From an uncultured Clostridia bacterium (GTDB lineage Bacteria > Bacillota > Clostridia > TANB77 > CAG-508), in assembly GCA_934130435.1 (NCBI GenBank), contig CAKOYB010000006.1, forward strand, positions 1-64,000: a stretch of 64,000 nucleotides of DNA, in the 5' to 3' direction. The notes under the pieces were generated by a model. The model did no database searches and was not told the DNA's origin. It saw only the letters and a list, made by a program, of their open reading frames with translations. Below are positions 1 through 7,475 of the stretch, piece by piece (position 1 is the first letter of the stretch; every line of letters begins with the position of its first letter). A program made the position numbers and the translations under genes.

Positions 1-428
1 TTGTATCTCCAATTATTATAATTTATTTTATTATTATATATTATATCTTTAACATTTGTGTTAATAGGTAATGAACTATTTTGTTTATAGGTATTAACAT
101 CTTTGTTAATAGGTACACATTTTCTCATAGCAATTTCTTTTGAATTTTCTTTATGAATTAATTCTACTTCTATATACCCATCTTTCCTTAGTGTATTTAT
201 TATTCTTGATACTTGTGTTTTACTTACATTCAATAATTCTGATATATACGAATTTGAAATTATACAATCATTGTTTTTGCTTAAAGCAAGTATTATTGAA
301 TATACTATTTTTCCTTTGTCACTTAATTTTTCATCTCTAACTACTTCATTTGGCATCCATATACCTTTAAATTCTTTCATATATTGTTTTCTTTCTAACC
401 AAACGCCTGACATTCGATTTTGTGCCAT
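1..428 (-). CDS. Winged-helix replication/regulatory protein, N-terminal part (runs off window)
   Basis: An open frame runs from the ATG at 428 off the left edge (142 codons, no stop). The middle reads SNSYISELLNVSKTQVSRI, a winged-helix DNA-binding segment like that of the N-terminal domains of phage and plasmid replication initiators (HTH_36 type). The start MAQNRMSGVWLERKQY is preceded by a stop in frame. Oddly, a strong AAGGAGGGG lies about 40 bases upstream at 466-474 and faces only a three-codon TTG-AGT-GGA-stop reading, so either the true start differs or a small leader exists. The family is inferred from the helix-turn-helix only; the C-terminal half, which would settle the role, is outside the window. 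Confidence 0.6.
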   Translation of the reverse strand, partial: MAQNRMSGVWLERKQYMKEFKGIWMPNEVVRDEKLSDKGKIVYSIILALSKNNDCIISNSYISELLNVSKTQVSRIINTLRKDGYIEVELIHKENSKEIAMRKCVPINKDVNTYKQNSSLPINTNVKDIIYNNKINYNNWRY

Positions 429-506
429 TTTATTTTTTATTTAGAACCTTATCCACTCAAATTTATCCCCTCCTTTATCTCTCTGCTCAATAACAGATTT
501 TTCCAA

Positions 507-540
507 CTAAAAAAGAATATGACTTTTTTATCATATTCTT
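507..540 (-). terminator. Rho-independent terminator in a 307-base gene-free stretch
   Basis: AAGAATATGA (minus strand) pairs perfectly with TCATATTCTT and is followed on the minus strand by a run of seven T. It would end leftward transcripts of the GNAT/M20 genes. The rest of 429-735 holds no convincing gene; it contains a short palindrome GCAAAA-CCTGTA-TTTTGC near 600-618 and two related stretches with AACACTTTT, possibly operator sites. Confidence 0.65.
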
Positions 541-735
541 TTATAAACTTATTTAATTGAAATTTTTTGTTAAACACTTTTCAATCATAAAGTTAGATAT
601 GCAAAACCTGTATTTTGCAATACTTTCATGAATTTCACTTAACTTTTTGCTAACACTTTTTAGGCATAATTATCTATACAAGAAAAACATTTTTTCTTAT
701 AACTGACCTAAATATATCACACAAAATTATAAATG

Positions 736-1266
736 TCAAATTTCTATTTCATAGAATTGGTCTACTAAATTTATTCTCCAACAATCATTTATATTCAGTA
801 AAATGTTTTTTTCTTTTATTAGCTTTCCATTATTCTTAATTATTGCTTTAGCAGATCCTATATTTTCTTTATAACATCCCACAATTACTTTATTAAGCCC
901 ATGATTTTTGCATTCTTTTAATGCATATTTAAGCATTTGCGTTGCATAACCTTTTCTTCTTTCACTGGGTCTTACCCCATAACCTATATGTCCAAATTCC
1001 ATCACTTTTTCTTTTGGTAAATCATATCTTACACTTAATATTCCAATCAAATTATCAATATCATCAAATACCAAATAAGTTAATGATTTTCCCCAATCTT
1101 TATCTGGAATATTAACATTATTATGAATCTTCTCTACCCAATCTTCAAAATTCATAGAAGTTAATTTATTACTAGCGCTTAAACTTTTTTCATTATGTGA
1201 ATAATGTTCCTCTATATATGATTTTATTATTTCTTCATCTCTTAGTTCTGGTAATCTAAATTTCAT
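736..1266 (-). CDS. GNAT-family N-acetyltransferase
   Basis: A 176-residue protein with the GNAT acetyl-CoA binding signature YGVRPSERRKGYATQML (around residues 96-112), the expected R/Q-x-x-G-x-A motif. The following helix and the VGCYKENIGSAKAIIKNNG segment match the conserved C-terminal half of the fold, where bound substrate Asn/Ala positions lie. It would transfer an acetyl group from acetyl-CoA to an amine; the substrate cannot be told. An AGGAGA site lies 8 bases before the ATG. It sits 39 bases downstream of the M20 peptidase gene on the same strand, so the two are probably cotranscribed. Confidence 0.85.
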   Translation of the reverse strand: MKFRLPELRDEEIIKSYIEEHYSHNEKSLSASNKLTSMNFEDWVEKIHNNVNIPDKDWGKSLTYLVFDDIDNLIGILSVRYDLPKEKVMEFGHIGYGVRPSERRKGYATQMLKYALKECKNHGLNKVIVGCYKENIGSAKAIIKNNGKLIKEKNILLNINDCWRINLVDQFYEIEI

Positions 1267-1305
1267 TCTTCATTTCTCCTATTATTATACTAACATATTA
1301 TAAAG

Positions 1306-2337
1306 TTATTTACAAACCTTAATTATTAGATCTTTATATTGTTCAATTAGTTTATTATAGCTTTCTTCCGTTATATATTCATTAACCTCGTGGGCAGTTA
1401 CAGGTCCTACACCTAATATAATTCTACTTGATTTCTGAACAAAACTTGCTTCTGTCATAAAATTAGCTGTTTTTGTCTCTTTTATAAAATCAGAACTATC
1501 TATAAATGGCTTTATTTCCTCTATTAAGTTTATTGTGCAGTCATATTTTTTTGCCAAATATTCTATTTCGTCTTTTATTATTTTTATATGGTCTTTATTT
1601 GCAATTCTAAAGTCTATACTAACTTCGCAATTTGCCGAAACAGAGTTTTTAGCACTGCCTCCGTTTATTGTTCCTACATTCATTGTGGTATATGGAACTT
1701 CATAGTTATTATCTTCATATTCTTTAATTTTTTCATTATAGAATTTTTCTAATTCGCATAATAATTTTACTGCATTCATATTAGCACTTTTACCTTTTGC
1801 AGGGTTACTAGAATGTGCCTTAATTCCCTTGAAACTTAACTCATATTCCAGTAATCCTTTGCTTCCCACTAGCATCTCATTATTGGTAGGCTCACCAAAG
1901 ATCATTACATCAGGAAATTTTTCATTTGTTTTCACAATATCATAAATTCCACTAAATCCAATTTCTTCATCATATGTAAAATATAACTTCATACCATATT
2001 TTAATTTTGTAAAATCTATTTTTGAAACTGCATCTAATAGTGCTGCAATTCCACCTTTCATATCGCAAGAACCTAACCCATATAATCTATTATCCATTTT
2101 TGTAAGTTCAAACGGATTAGTATTCCATCCATCAATATATTCTACAGTATCTGTATGACCTAGAAATCCTATTTTATAATTATTTTCTATTGACATTATT
2201 AAATACTTTCCTTTATACTCTGTCTTAAAACCTAAATTTTTCAGATATTTTTCTATATAATTAATTATTTCTTTATTCTCTAAATCTTTTATGGTATTAA
2301 AACTAACTAAATCTTTTAATATTTTATATCCTTTCAA
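1306..2337 (-). CDS. M20-family metallopeptidase (ArgE/DapE/CPG2 type)
   Basis: All M20 zinc-ligand motifs are present: GHTDTV, GLGSCDMKGG, the catalytic DEEIGFSG, GEPTN, the dimerisation-domain His in KAHSSNP, and a late AHEVNEY His. It should hydrolyse an N-acyl amino acid or a small peptide in the cytoplasm; substrate unknown. The start chosen is TTG at 2337 (protein MKGYKILKDL, 343 residues), because a perfect AAGGAGG lies 5 bases before it. A longer reading starting at 2382 would run through the leader hairpin and is unlikely. Likely operon with the acetyltransferase downstream. Confidence 0.88.
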   Translation of the reverse strand: MKGYKILKDLVSFNTIKDLENKEIINYIEKYLKNLGFKTEYKGKYLIMSIENNYKIGFLGHTDTVEYIDGWNTNPFELTKMDNRLYGLGSCDMKGGIAALLDAVSKIDFTKLKYGMKLYFTYDEEIGFSGIYDIVKTNEKFPDVMIFGEPTNNEMLVGSKGLLEYELSFKGIKAHSSNPAKGKSANMNAVKLLCELEKFYNEKIKEYEDNNYEVPYTTMNVGTINGGSAKNSVSANCEVSIDFRIANKDHIKIIKDEIEYLAKKYDCTINLIEEIKPFIDSSDFIKETKTANFMTEASFVQKSSRIILGVGPVTAHEVNEYITEESYNKLIEQYKDLIIKVCK

Positions 2338-2342
2338 ACTAA

Positions 2343-2460
2343 CCTCCTTATATAAAAAAACATGTATGAATAATTTATACACTCATACATGTTTTAGTCT
2401 TTTATTTTTTTGAAACACGACTAATATGTATGGGTGATATTCATCCATACATGATGTCTA
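2343..2460 (-). promoter_or_regulatory. Leader with two mutually exclusive hairpins (candidate attenuator)
   Basis: On the minus strand a first hairpin (ATGTATGG/CCATACAT, 2426-2452) is followed by a 13-bp perfect hairpin (arms 2357-2369 and 2383-2395) with a T-run, ending just before the AAGGAGG of the M20 gene. The left arm of the first hairpin (CATGTATG) can also pair with the right arm of the second (CATACATG). That gives an antiterminator/terminator choice. The remaining sequence up to 2560 is AT-rich without a gene. Ligand unknown; function inferred from folding by eye. Confidence 0.5.
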
Positions 2461-2561
2461 TTATTTATTTCATTAATCGTATTTTTCATTAATATCATAA
2501 AATTTTCCTCACTTTATGGTAATATTATACTCTTCTGTTTTACTTTTGTCAATTTATAAAT

Positions 2562-2683
2562 TTACATATTTTTTACCATTATACCTACATATATTTATTG
2601 TTTTATATTCACTAAATCCAACTTCTTTCCATTCATTAATTCTTCGTTTAAAATCATGATTACCTCGTTTATAGGTTATATCT
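2562..2683 (-). pseudogene. Short unassigned coding remnant
   Basis: A minus-strand frame directly after the ATPase gene reads DITYKRGNHDFKRRINEW and continues to YVGIMVKNM-stop, about 38 residues with protein-like composition but no start codon. The frame overlaps the ATPase end in another register. It may be the tail of a gene whose front is lost. Not recognised; low confidence. Confidence 0.25.
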
Positions 2684-2686
2684 CTT

Positions 2687-3886
2687 CTACTTTTCTAATA
2701 ACCAATCTATTACATTTTTATGAATTATTCCATTTTGTGAAAAGTCAAACTTATCCATTGATAAAACATATTTAGGATAGTTATCTTCTATATTTTTAAA
2801 TGCCCCAAATTCTCTTTCCACAACAGAATCATCTGCTAAAATATATGCCACCTGAATATATATTTTTTCTTTAAATCTTGTTGCTATAAAATCTATTTCT
2901 CCATTTTCTAGATTTCCAACTTTAACATCATACCCTCTCGATAACAATTCATTATATACAATATTTTCTAAATACGCTCCTAACTGCGGTCTTTTTCCAA
3001 CATTCATTATCTGACCAAATCCCAAATCAGTTAAATAATATTTATATTTTCCATTTAATATTCTTTTTCCTCTAACATCATATCTATCAGCTTTATTTAT
3101 CATCATAGCCTTTGTCATATATTCTAAATAGTTATATAAGGTTATTTTTGAAACTTCTCTATCTCCTTTATTTGCAAAATAATTGGATAAACTTTCTGCT
3201 GAAAAGTTTTGCGATGGTGTTGTTACTATATATTCTACTATTCTATTAAATAAATCTAAGTCTTTTATATTAAATCTAGCTATAATGTCTTTTACTAAAA
3301 TAGAATTATATACATCTGATAAATATGTTCTTGTTTGTATTTCGTCTGTCATCATAAATCTTTGTGGCATTCCACCCCAAGTTATATAATCGTCAAATGT
3401 TTCTTCTATATATTTTTTTTCTGTTATGTTTTTAAATTCACATACTTCCTTAAATGTAAATGGATAAACATTAAAACTTACATACCTTCCTGCTATATGT
3501 GTTGCAAGTTCTCCAGATAGTAAATCGCTATTAGATCCTGTAATAAATATTGATACATTTTTAGATGCCTTAAATGAATTTATTGCTTTTTCCCAATGTT
3601 CAACATTTTGAATTTCATCAAAGAACAAATAGTACTTATTCTCATTTACTATTTTTTCTTTAATGTAATTATGCAAATCCATGTCATTTTTTATAAAAGC
3701 ATAATCCTCATACTCAAAATTTATATATATTATTTGAGAATCTGGTATTCCTTTCTCCTTTAGTTCATCTATTATTTGCAATAATATAACAGATTTACCA
3801 CATCTTCTAACTCCCATTATAACCTTTATTAAATCTTGATCATAAAATGGTCTGATTTTAGATAAATATTTTTCACGGATAATCAT
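2687..3886 (-). CDS. AAA+ ATPase with DUF4143 domain
   Basis: Walker A VRRCGKSVIL near residue 27 and Walker B YYLFFDEIQ near 90 are followed by the sensor segment IFITGSNSDLL. The C-terminal half (about residues 200-400) has the DUF4143 pattern, with NIVYNELLSRGYDVKVG and NGEIDFIATR resembling a PD-(D/E)XK-like core. This large AAA_14 family is common in gut anaerobes and its cellular role is not established. The start taken is ATG 3886 (MIIREKYL), spaced 6 bases from AAGGTGA; a GTG three codons upstream overlaps that site. It has its own consensus promoter. Confidence 0.85.
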   Translation of the reverse strand: MIIREKYLSKIRPFYDQDLIKVIMGVRRCGKSVILLQIIDELKEKGIPDSQIIYINFEYEDYAFIKNDMDLHNYIKEKIVNENKYYLFFDEIQNVEHWEKAINSFKASKNVSIFITGSNSDLLSGELATHIAGRYVSFNVYPFTFKEVCEFKNITEKKYIEETFDDYITWGGMPQRFMMTDEIQTRTYLSDVYNSILVKDIIARFNIKDLDLFNRIVEYIVTTPSQNFSAESLSNYFANKGDREVSKITLYNYLEYMTKAMMINKADRYDVRGKRILNGKYKYYLTDLGFGQIMNVGKRPQLGAYLENIVYNELLSRGYDVKVGNLENGEIDFIATRFKEKIYIQVAYILADDSVVEREFGAFKNIEDNYPKYVLSMDKFDFSQNGIIHKNVIDWLLEK

Positions 3887-3917
3887 ATATTTCACCTTCT
3901 TTAATTTACTTTACTAT

Positions 3918-3972
3918 ATTATACCGTATTCTTTTTCTTTTGTCAATGATTTTGTTTAGTATGATAAACAAA
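3918..3972 (-). promoter_or_regulatory. Sigma-A promoter with adjacent palindromic operator for the ATPase gene
   Basis: TTGACA (3941-3946) and TATAAT (3918-3923) are separated by exactly 17 bases on the minus strand. Just upstream lies a perfect inverted repeat TTTGTTTA-GTATGA-TAAACAAA (3951-3972). Two more copies of TTGTTTAGTA occur at 3992-4001 and 4046-4055, suggesting a repressor or activator that binds several sites. The rest of 3973-4101 is AT-rich with no gene seen. Confidence 0.7.
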
Positions 3973-4101
3973 ATTGTTATTTTCTACGTTTTTGTTTAGT
4001 ATATTCTGTATGATAACTATATGTATAATTTTTCTTATTAATATCTTGTTTAGTAATTTATATTTTTTATTAGGCGATTGCTTTCTTATTTTCTTACTTC
4101 T

Positions 4102-4223
4102 GTTTGAAATAGAATAGTTATATTGCTAGGCACATGAATTCAAAATTTATGAGGTGTGCTTTTGCACATTGATTAAATTTTGAATGAAATGTAACAACGC
4201 AAGATGGCTATTATCTTTCAAAC
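4102..4223. repeat. 122-base near-palindromic element, MITE-like
   Basis: The ends are inverted (GTTTGAAA at 4102-4109, TTTCAAAC at 4216-4223). The middle folds as a 12-bp perfect stem (4138-4149 with 4174-4185) plus an inner TGTGC/GCACA stem. No coding content. It lies immediately before a decapitated spore-protein gene. It could be a miniature inverted-repeat element or a structured RNA; only one copy is visible in this window. Confidence 0.45.
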
Positions 4224-4241
4224 AAGCCAAATATATTTTTG

Positions 4242-4370
4242 ACAGCCAGTGAAGTTGGTGTTAACTTAAAACAAGGATATAATGGTGATATATCTTCAAA
4301 AGACGCTGGTAGAGTTGGTGGTAACATGGTTAGAAAGTTAATCCAACAAGCTGAAAACAACATGAAATAG
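4242..4370 (+). pseudogene. Alpha/beta-type small acid-soluble spore protein, C-terminal remnant
   Basis: The plus-strand frame reads TASEVGVNLKQGYNGDISSK and continues GRVGGNMVRKLIQQAENNMK-stop. This matches the conserved C-terminal half of DNA-protecting alpha/beta SASPs, including the germination-protease region (E-V/L-G) and the GYNGD and GG-MV-K motifs. The N-terminal helix (VPEAK... region) is absent; upstream codons NIFL are not SASP-like and no start with a ribosome site is seen. It is the only plus-strand host coding trace, followed by its own terminator at 4498. A real functional paralog presumably exists elsewhere. Confidence 0.8.
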
Positions 4371-4497
4371 TAATTGATTTCATCAAATGTTTACAGTCAC
4401 AACGTAGTATAAGCAAACAAAATAATACAGCTTTATTATAATCTAATATAAAGTTGTAAAGACAGGGATATAAATCTTATCTTTTATGAATACATAA

Positions 4498-4527
4498 GAG
4501 GCAGGAATTATGTTCCTGCCTCTTTTT
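4498..4527 (+). terminator. Strong hairpin terminator
   Basis: GAGGCAGGAA pairs with TTCCTGCCTC (4498-4522), followed on the plus strand by TTTTTATTTT. It suits the plus-strand SASP remnant and may also serve the converging hibernation-factor gene. Bases 4371-4497 hold no gene. Confidence 0.8.
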
Positions 4528-4540
4528 ATTTTGTAAAAAT

Positions 4541-5077
4541 TTATATTTCTGGTTCAATTAATCCATAATTTAATGAATCTTTAAGTCTAAATATTACATT
4601 AACTTTTCCTGTTTCAACATTTACGAATGTAAGGAATATGTTTCCTGCTTTTTCTTTTAATTTTAGTTTTGCATCTTCTACTGTTATTGGTTTTATTTCG
4701 TAGTACATAGTTTTTATTACTTCATCTTCAATTTGAGCACTTGTATTATTCATATTCATTTCTTTTAGTTTAATTGAATCTTCTTTATTCATTCTCTCTC
4801 TTTTAGTTTTCTCTTTTCTTATTTGACCTTCTAGAATATCTATATCTTTATCAATTGAAGCATAAAGATCTTTTGTTTCTGTAACTGCTCTATAGTCTAC
4901 TGATTTAGCATTAATGTGTATTTCTGCGATTTGTAAACTTCTTTCTCCTCTAATTGTTACAGTTGCTGAAATATTTTCTCCCTCAAAGTATTTTTCTATT
5001 CTTTCTAGTTTTTTTTCAACATATTCTTTAATTGCTTCGGTTACTGTTAGTTCTTTTCCTAAAATTCTTATATCCAT
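4541..5077 (-). CDS. hpf: Ribosome hibernation promoting factor, long form
   Basis: The N-terminal domain (MDIRILGKELTVTEAIKEYV, about residues 1-95) is the RaiA/HPF fold that binds the 30S decoding centre. After a charged linker, the C-terminal domain (about 120-178, VIKTMYYEIKPITVEDAKLK then GLIEPEI) is the dimerisation domain of long HPF, which joins two 70S ribosomes into 100S particles in stationary phase. Length 178 matches the family. ATG 5077 is chosen since AAGGAG lies 8 bases upstream; the GTG three codons earlier overlaps that site. Confidence 0.93.
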   Translation of the reverse strand: MDIRILGKELTVTEAIKEYVEKKLERIEKYFEGENISATVTIRGERSLQIAEIHINAKSVDYRAVTETKDLYASIDKDIDILEGQIRKEKTKRERMNKEDSIKLKEMNMNNTSAQIEDEVIKTMYYEIKPITVEDAKLKLKEKAGNIFLTFVNVETGKVNVIFRLKDSLNYGLIEPEI

Positions 5078-5178
5078 AAAAATCACTCCTTTGTTTTTTG
5101 TTACTTATAGATGGTATTTATCTAAAGTAAAAATATTATATAGATTTTATATTTTTTTGTCAACACACAATTGTTATT

Positions 5179-6186
5179 TTAATAACTTACGTATCCTAAA
5201 GGATTTAATGAAGAACCATTTACTCTTATTTCAAAATGTAAATGTGCTCCTGTTGATCTTCCTGTTGAACCAACTTTAGCTATTGCTTGTCCTTGGCTTA
5301 CTTTTTGTCCTTCTGATACTAGCAATTTACTACAATGTCCATAGTATGTTTGGATTCCATTCCCATGAGTTATAACTACTAAGTTTCCTAATGATCCTTT
5401 CCATCCTGAGAAGCTTACTGTTCCTGAATAAGCTGCTTTAATTGTTGTTCCAGAGTGAGCTCCTATGTCTATTCCTGTATGTGTTCTTCCCCATCTATAT
5501 CCATATCTTGATGTTAATATTCCTGAAACTGGCTTTGCTAGTGTAATTCCTATGTTTATTCTATTGTTATTAAGTTCTCTGCTTGTACTTATTTTTCCAG
5601 AACCAGCACTATTTTTACTTACTTTTATAACTTTTTTTGCCTTATATAAGTTATTTGTAGCACTTGATTTACTTGAAAGTTCTGGAAGTGCTGTTTCATA
5701 TTGCTCAACTATAGATAAGTCATCTGAATTTGTACTTTCTTTTTTCTTTAATTCTTCTATTGTCTCCTCTGCTTCTCTAAAACTAGCCAAGTGTACTTTT
5801 TCTTCATCATCTTCTAGGATAGTATAATATCTATAGTATTTCACTCCGCTTTCTTTTATTTCGTTATATATTTCATCATCGTTTGTAACAATACCTTTTT
5901 TTAACAAGCATAATTCGTATTCTGGCAGATCATCAATTTGTATAAATGCAAGGTTTTCCTCTTTTTCGTCTCCTTTTTCCATATATAGGTTTATCTTTTT
6001 TTGTAATGCTTTTTTATCTGAGCAATATCCAATTTTTTCTCCATTAATTGTTACTTTATAAATAGGTTTATATAGAAGTACAATTGCGGCAACAATTAAG
6101 ATTGTTCCTATAAAGGTTAGGGATATAAGCTTTACAATGTTTCTTATATGTATATATATCTTTTTTAATATCCTTATTATTTTAAT
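5179..6186 (-). CDS. Membrane-anchored M23 metallopeptidase with non-canonical start
   Basis: The C-terminal domain has the M23 (lysostaphin-type) zinc motifs HTGIDIG and HLHFEI with the intermediate GHCSKL, so it likely cuts peptidoglycan cross-bridges or binds a partner outside the membrane, as SpoIIQ-type proteins do. The first ATG in frame (5982) would lose a clear transmembrane segment (LISLTFIGTILIVAAIVLLY). Between an upstream stop and that ATG there is no ATG, GTG or TTG. A strong AAAGGAG (6191-6197) lies 4 bases before ATT at 6186, so the start is probably ATT (or ATA at 6180), giving about 335 residues. The middle (residues 70-200) is lysine/glutamate-rich linker. Confidence 0.8.
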   Translation of the reverse strand: MKIIRILKKIYIHIRNIVKLISLTFIGTILIVAAIVLLYKPIYKVTINGEKIGYCSDKKALQKKINLYMEKGDEKEENLAFIQIDDLPEYELCLLKKGIVTNDDEIYNEIKESGVKYYRYYTILEDDEEKVHLASFREAEETIEELKKKESTNSDDLSIVEQYETALPELSSKSSATNNLYKAKKVIKVSKNSAGSGKISTSRELNNNRINIGITLAKPVSGILTSRYGYRWGRTHTGIDIGAHSGTTIKAAYSGTVSFSGWKGSLGNLVVITHGNGIQTYYGHCSKLLVSEGQKVSQGQAIAKVGSTGRSTGAHLHFEIRVNGSSLNPLGYVSY

Positions 6187-6295
6187 GCACTCCTTTTGTT
6201 ACATTTATATTACATTTTTATGACATAATTTTATAATAGATTTTTAAAATATTCAAGTAATTTTTGTATTTTTTATTTTATTGAATATGCAAATG

Positions 6296-6332
6296 AAATC
6301 TCTTGAATTTATAGTTTAAATTCAAGAGATTT
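6296..6332. terminator. 15-bp perfect stem-loop after the coat genes
   Basis: AAATCTCTTGAATTT pairs perfectly with AAATTCAAGAGATTT around a 7-base loop, 28 bases past the stop of the coat gene. The T-run is weak on both strands, so it may be a terminator or an mRNA 3-prime stabiliser. Confidence 0.5.
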
Positions 6333-6359
6333 AATCTAGCACAGATTAAGTTGTATGTT

Positions 6360-6608
6360 CTATAAGTTTTCTAACTCTTTTTTTACTGTATTTAATTCTG
6401 TTGCAGTCGCTTTTATTACTGGTTTATAATATCCTTTTGTCTCTGATATTTTAAATAATTCATATTGAAAAGATTCGTTATTGTTTCTGATTTGTTGAAC
6501 CATTTGCCTTAGTTGCATATCTTCGGTTTCTGCTATTATTGTTTGGTATTCTATTAATCTAAGTTTTATTTCTTCTAAAACATCGTTGACCATTGTTTTT
6601 TCATCCAT
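6360..6608 (-). CDS. Spore coat protein, CotF-like
   Basis: An 82-residue helical protein (MDEKTMVNDVLEEIKLRLIE..., then QLRQMVQQIRNNNESFQYEL) matching the ferritin-like four-helix core of the CotF family, in which Glu/Gln-rich helices precede a KGYYKP motif. KGYYKPVIKA is present near residue 60. It should be expressed in the mother cell and be assembled in the coat. It lies 22 bases downstream of a second small coat gene; the pair resembles one CotF protein split into two genes. Confidence 0.8.
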   Translation of the reverse strand: MDEKTMVNDVLEEIKLRLIEYQTIIAETEDMQLRQMVQQIRNNNESFQYELFKISETKGYYKPVIKATATELNTVKKELENL

Positions 6609-6630
6609 ACTTTTATTCCCTTCTTATTTT

Positions 6631-6819
6631 TTATTCATTTAAAAATGACATGAATTTTTGTTTTACATTTAAGGCATCTTGAGCTGCCTTTGTTAGAGTT
6701 TGTTTTATTTGAGGATCTACGCATTGTGTTGAATATGCATTTAATTTTCTATATGCTGTTTCATTTGTATTTATAATATATCTTAAATTTTGTAGTTCCA
6801 TTTGAGTTAAGTTAGCCAT
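6631..6819 (-). CDS. Small spore coat protein, CotF-family N-terminal half
   Basis: A 62-residue protein with the pattern MELQNLRYIINTNETAYRKL and CVDPQIKQTLTKAAQDA, found in the short coat proteins that pair with CotF-like partners in clostridia. A ribosome site (GGAAG) precedes the ATG. Together with 6360-6608 it forms a two-gene sporulation unit; a sigma-E or sigma-K promoter is expected upstream but I cannot identify one with confidence. Confidence 0.75.
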   Translation of the reverse strand: MANLTQMELQNLRYIINTNETAYRKLNAYSTQCVDPQIKQTLTKAAQDALNVKQKFMSFLNE

Positions 6820-6877
6820 TTTTTTCTTCCTTTCTTTATTTCTTTTTCTTATTATTATCCTTCATTTTTATTTTTAT

Positions 6878-6906
6878 TCAAAAAAAGAAACACTTCATAG
6901 TGTTTC
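6878..6906 (-). terminator. Rho-independent terminator
   Basis: GAAACACT/AGTGTTTC (6887-6906) with a TCAT loop is followed on the minus strand by seven T. It lies 3 bases after the nucleotidase stop and closes the pcrA-to-nucleotidase transcript. Confidence 0.85.
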
Positions 6907-6908
6907 TC

Positions 6909-7466
6909 TTATAATAAAATTTCTTCTATATGTTTCCATCCATTTACTCTTTTTACGTTTTTATTTTCTAGTTCTTTTTCTGATATATTTTTGTTATGAT
7001 ATGCAGTAAATAATAACTTCATTTCTGCATCTCCATCTAAATTTGACAATTTATCGTCAATTTTTATATCGCAATTAACAATTTCCTTTTTGGATGTAAA
7101 AACATAATTCTCTGGTGAAATAAATGGTAGATTTTTGTATAGCCATTCAAATTTATTTTTTAAATTTTTAGCCGAATATTCTTCATTTTCTCTAAATATA
7201 TATGCTGATACAATGTATATTTCATACTTGTGGGATAATTTTTCAATTACCTCATATGCATTAGGTATAAGTTTTGAATAATCATAAACATTCTTACTAT
7301 TAAAGAACTCTGACCATTCTTGAAATCTTTCTTTTGGTATCAAATCTTGTATGTAATATGTTTTTATCTGTGATATATCATAATTTGTATTTAAAAATTT
7401 ATTTACAAGGCTTAAAAATCCTCCATCACATATTACGTCATCCATATCTATCATTATTTTTTTCAT
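6909..7466 (-). CDS. 5'(3')-deoxyribonucleotidase-like HAD phosphatase
   Basis: The N-terminal MIDMDDVICDGG is HAD motif I (nucleophile Asp and general-acid Asp), with IVSAY as motif II and VNCDIKIDDKLSNLD as motif IV, the arrangement of the NT5C/deoxyribonucleotidase family. It would dephosphorylate nucleoside monophosphates. Length 185 is normal. It follows pcrA by 9 bases and precedes a terminator, so it is probably the last gene of the thyX-pcrA operon, which fits a link to nucleotide metabolism. Confidence 0.8.
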   Translation of the reverse strand: MKKIMIDMDDVICDGGFLSLVNKFLNTNYDISQIKTYYIQDLIPKERFQEWSEFFNSKNVYDYSKLIPNAYEVIEKLSHKYEIYIVSAYIFRENEEYSAKNLKNKFEWLYKNLPFISPENYVFTSKKEIVNCDIKIDDKLSNLDGDAEMKLLFTAYHNKNISEKELENKNVKRVNGWKHIEEILL

Positions 7467-7475
7467 TTTTTACCT

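Noticed and set aside
140..340. Plus-strand open frame at the left edge
   Set aside because: It is antisense to a clear winged-helix coding frame and is rich in Leu/Phe/Tyr as expected of shadow frames in AT-rich DNA.
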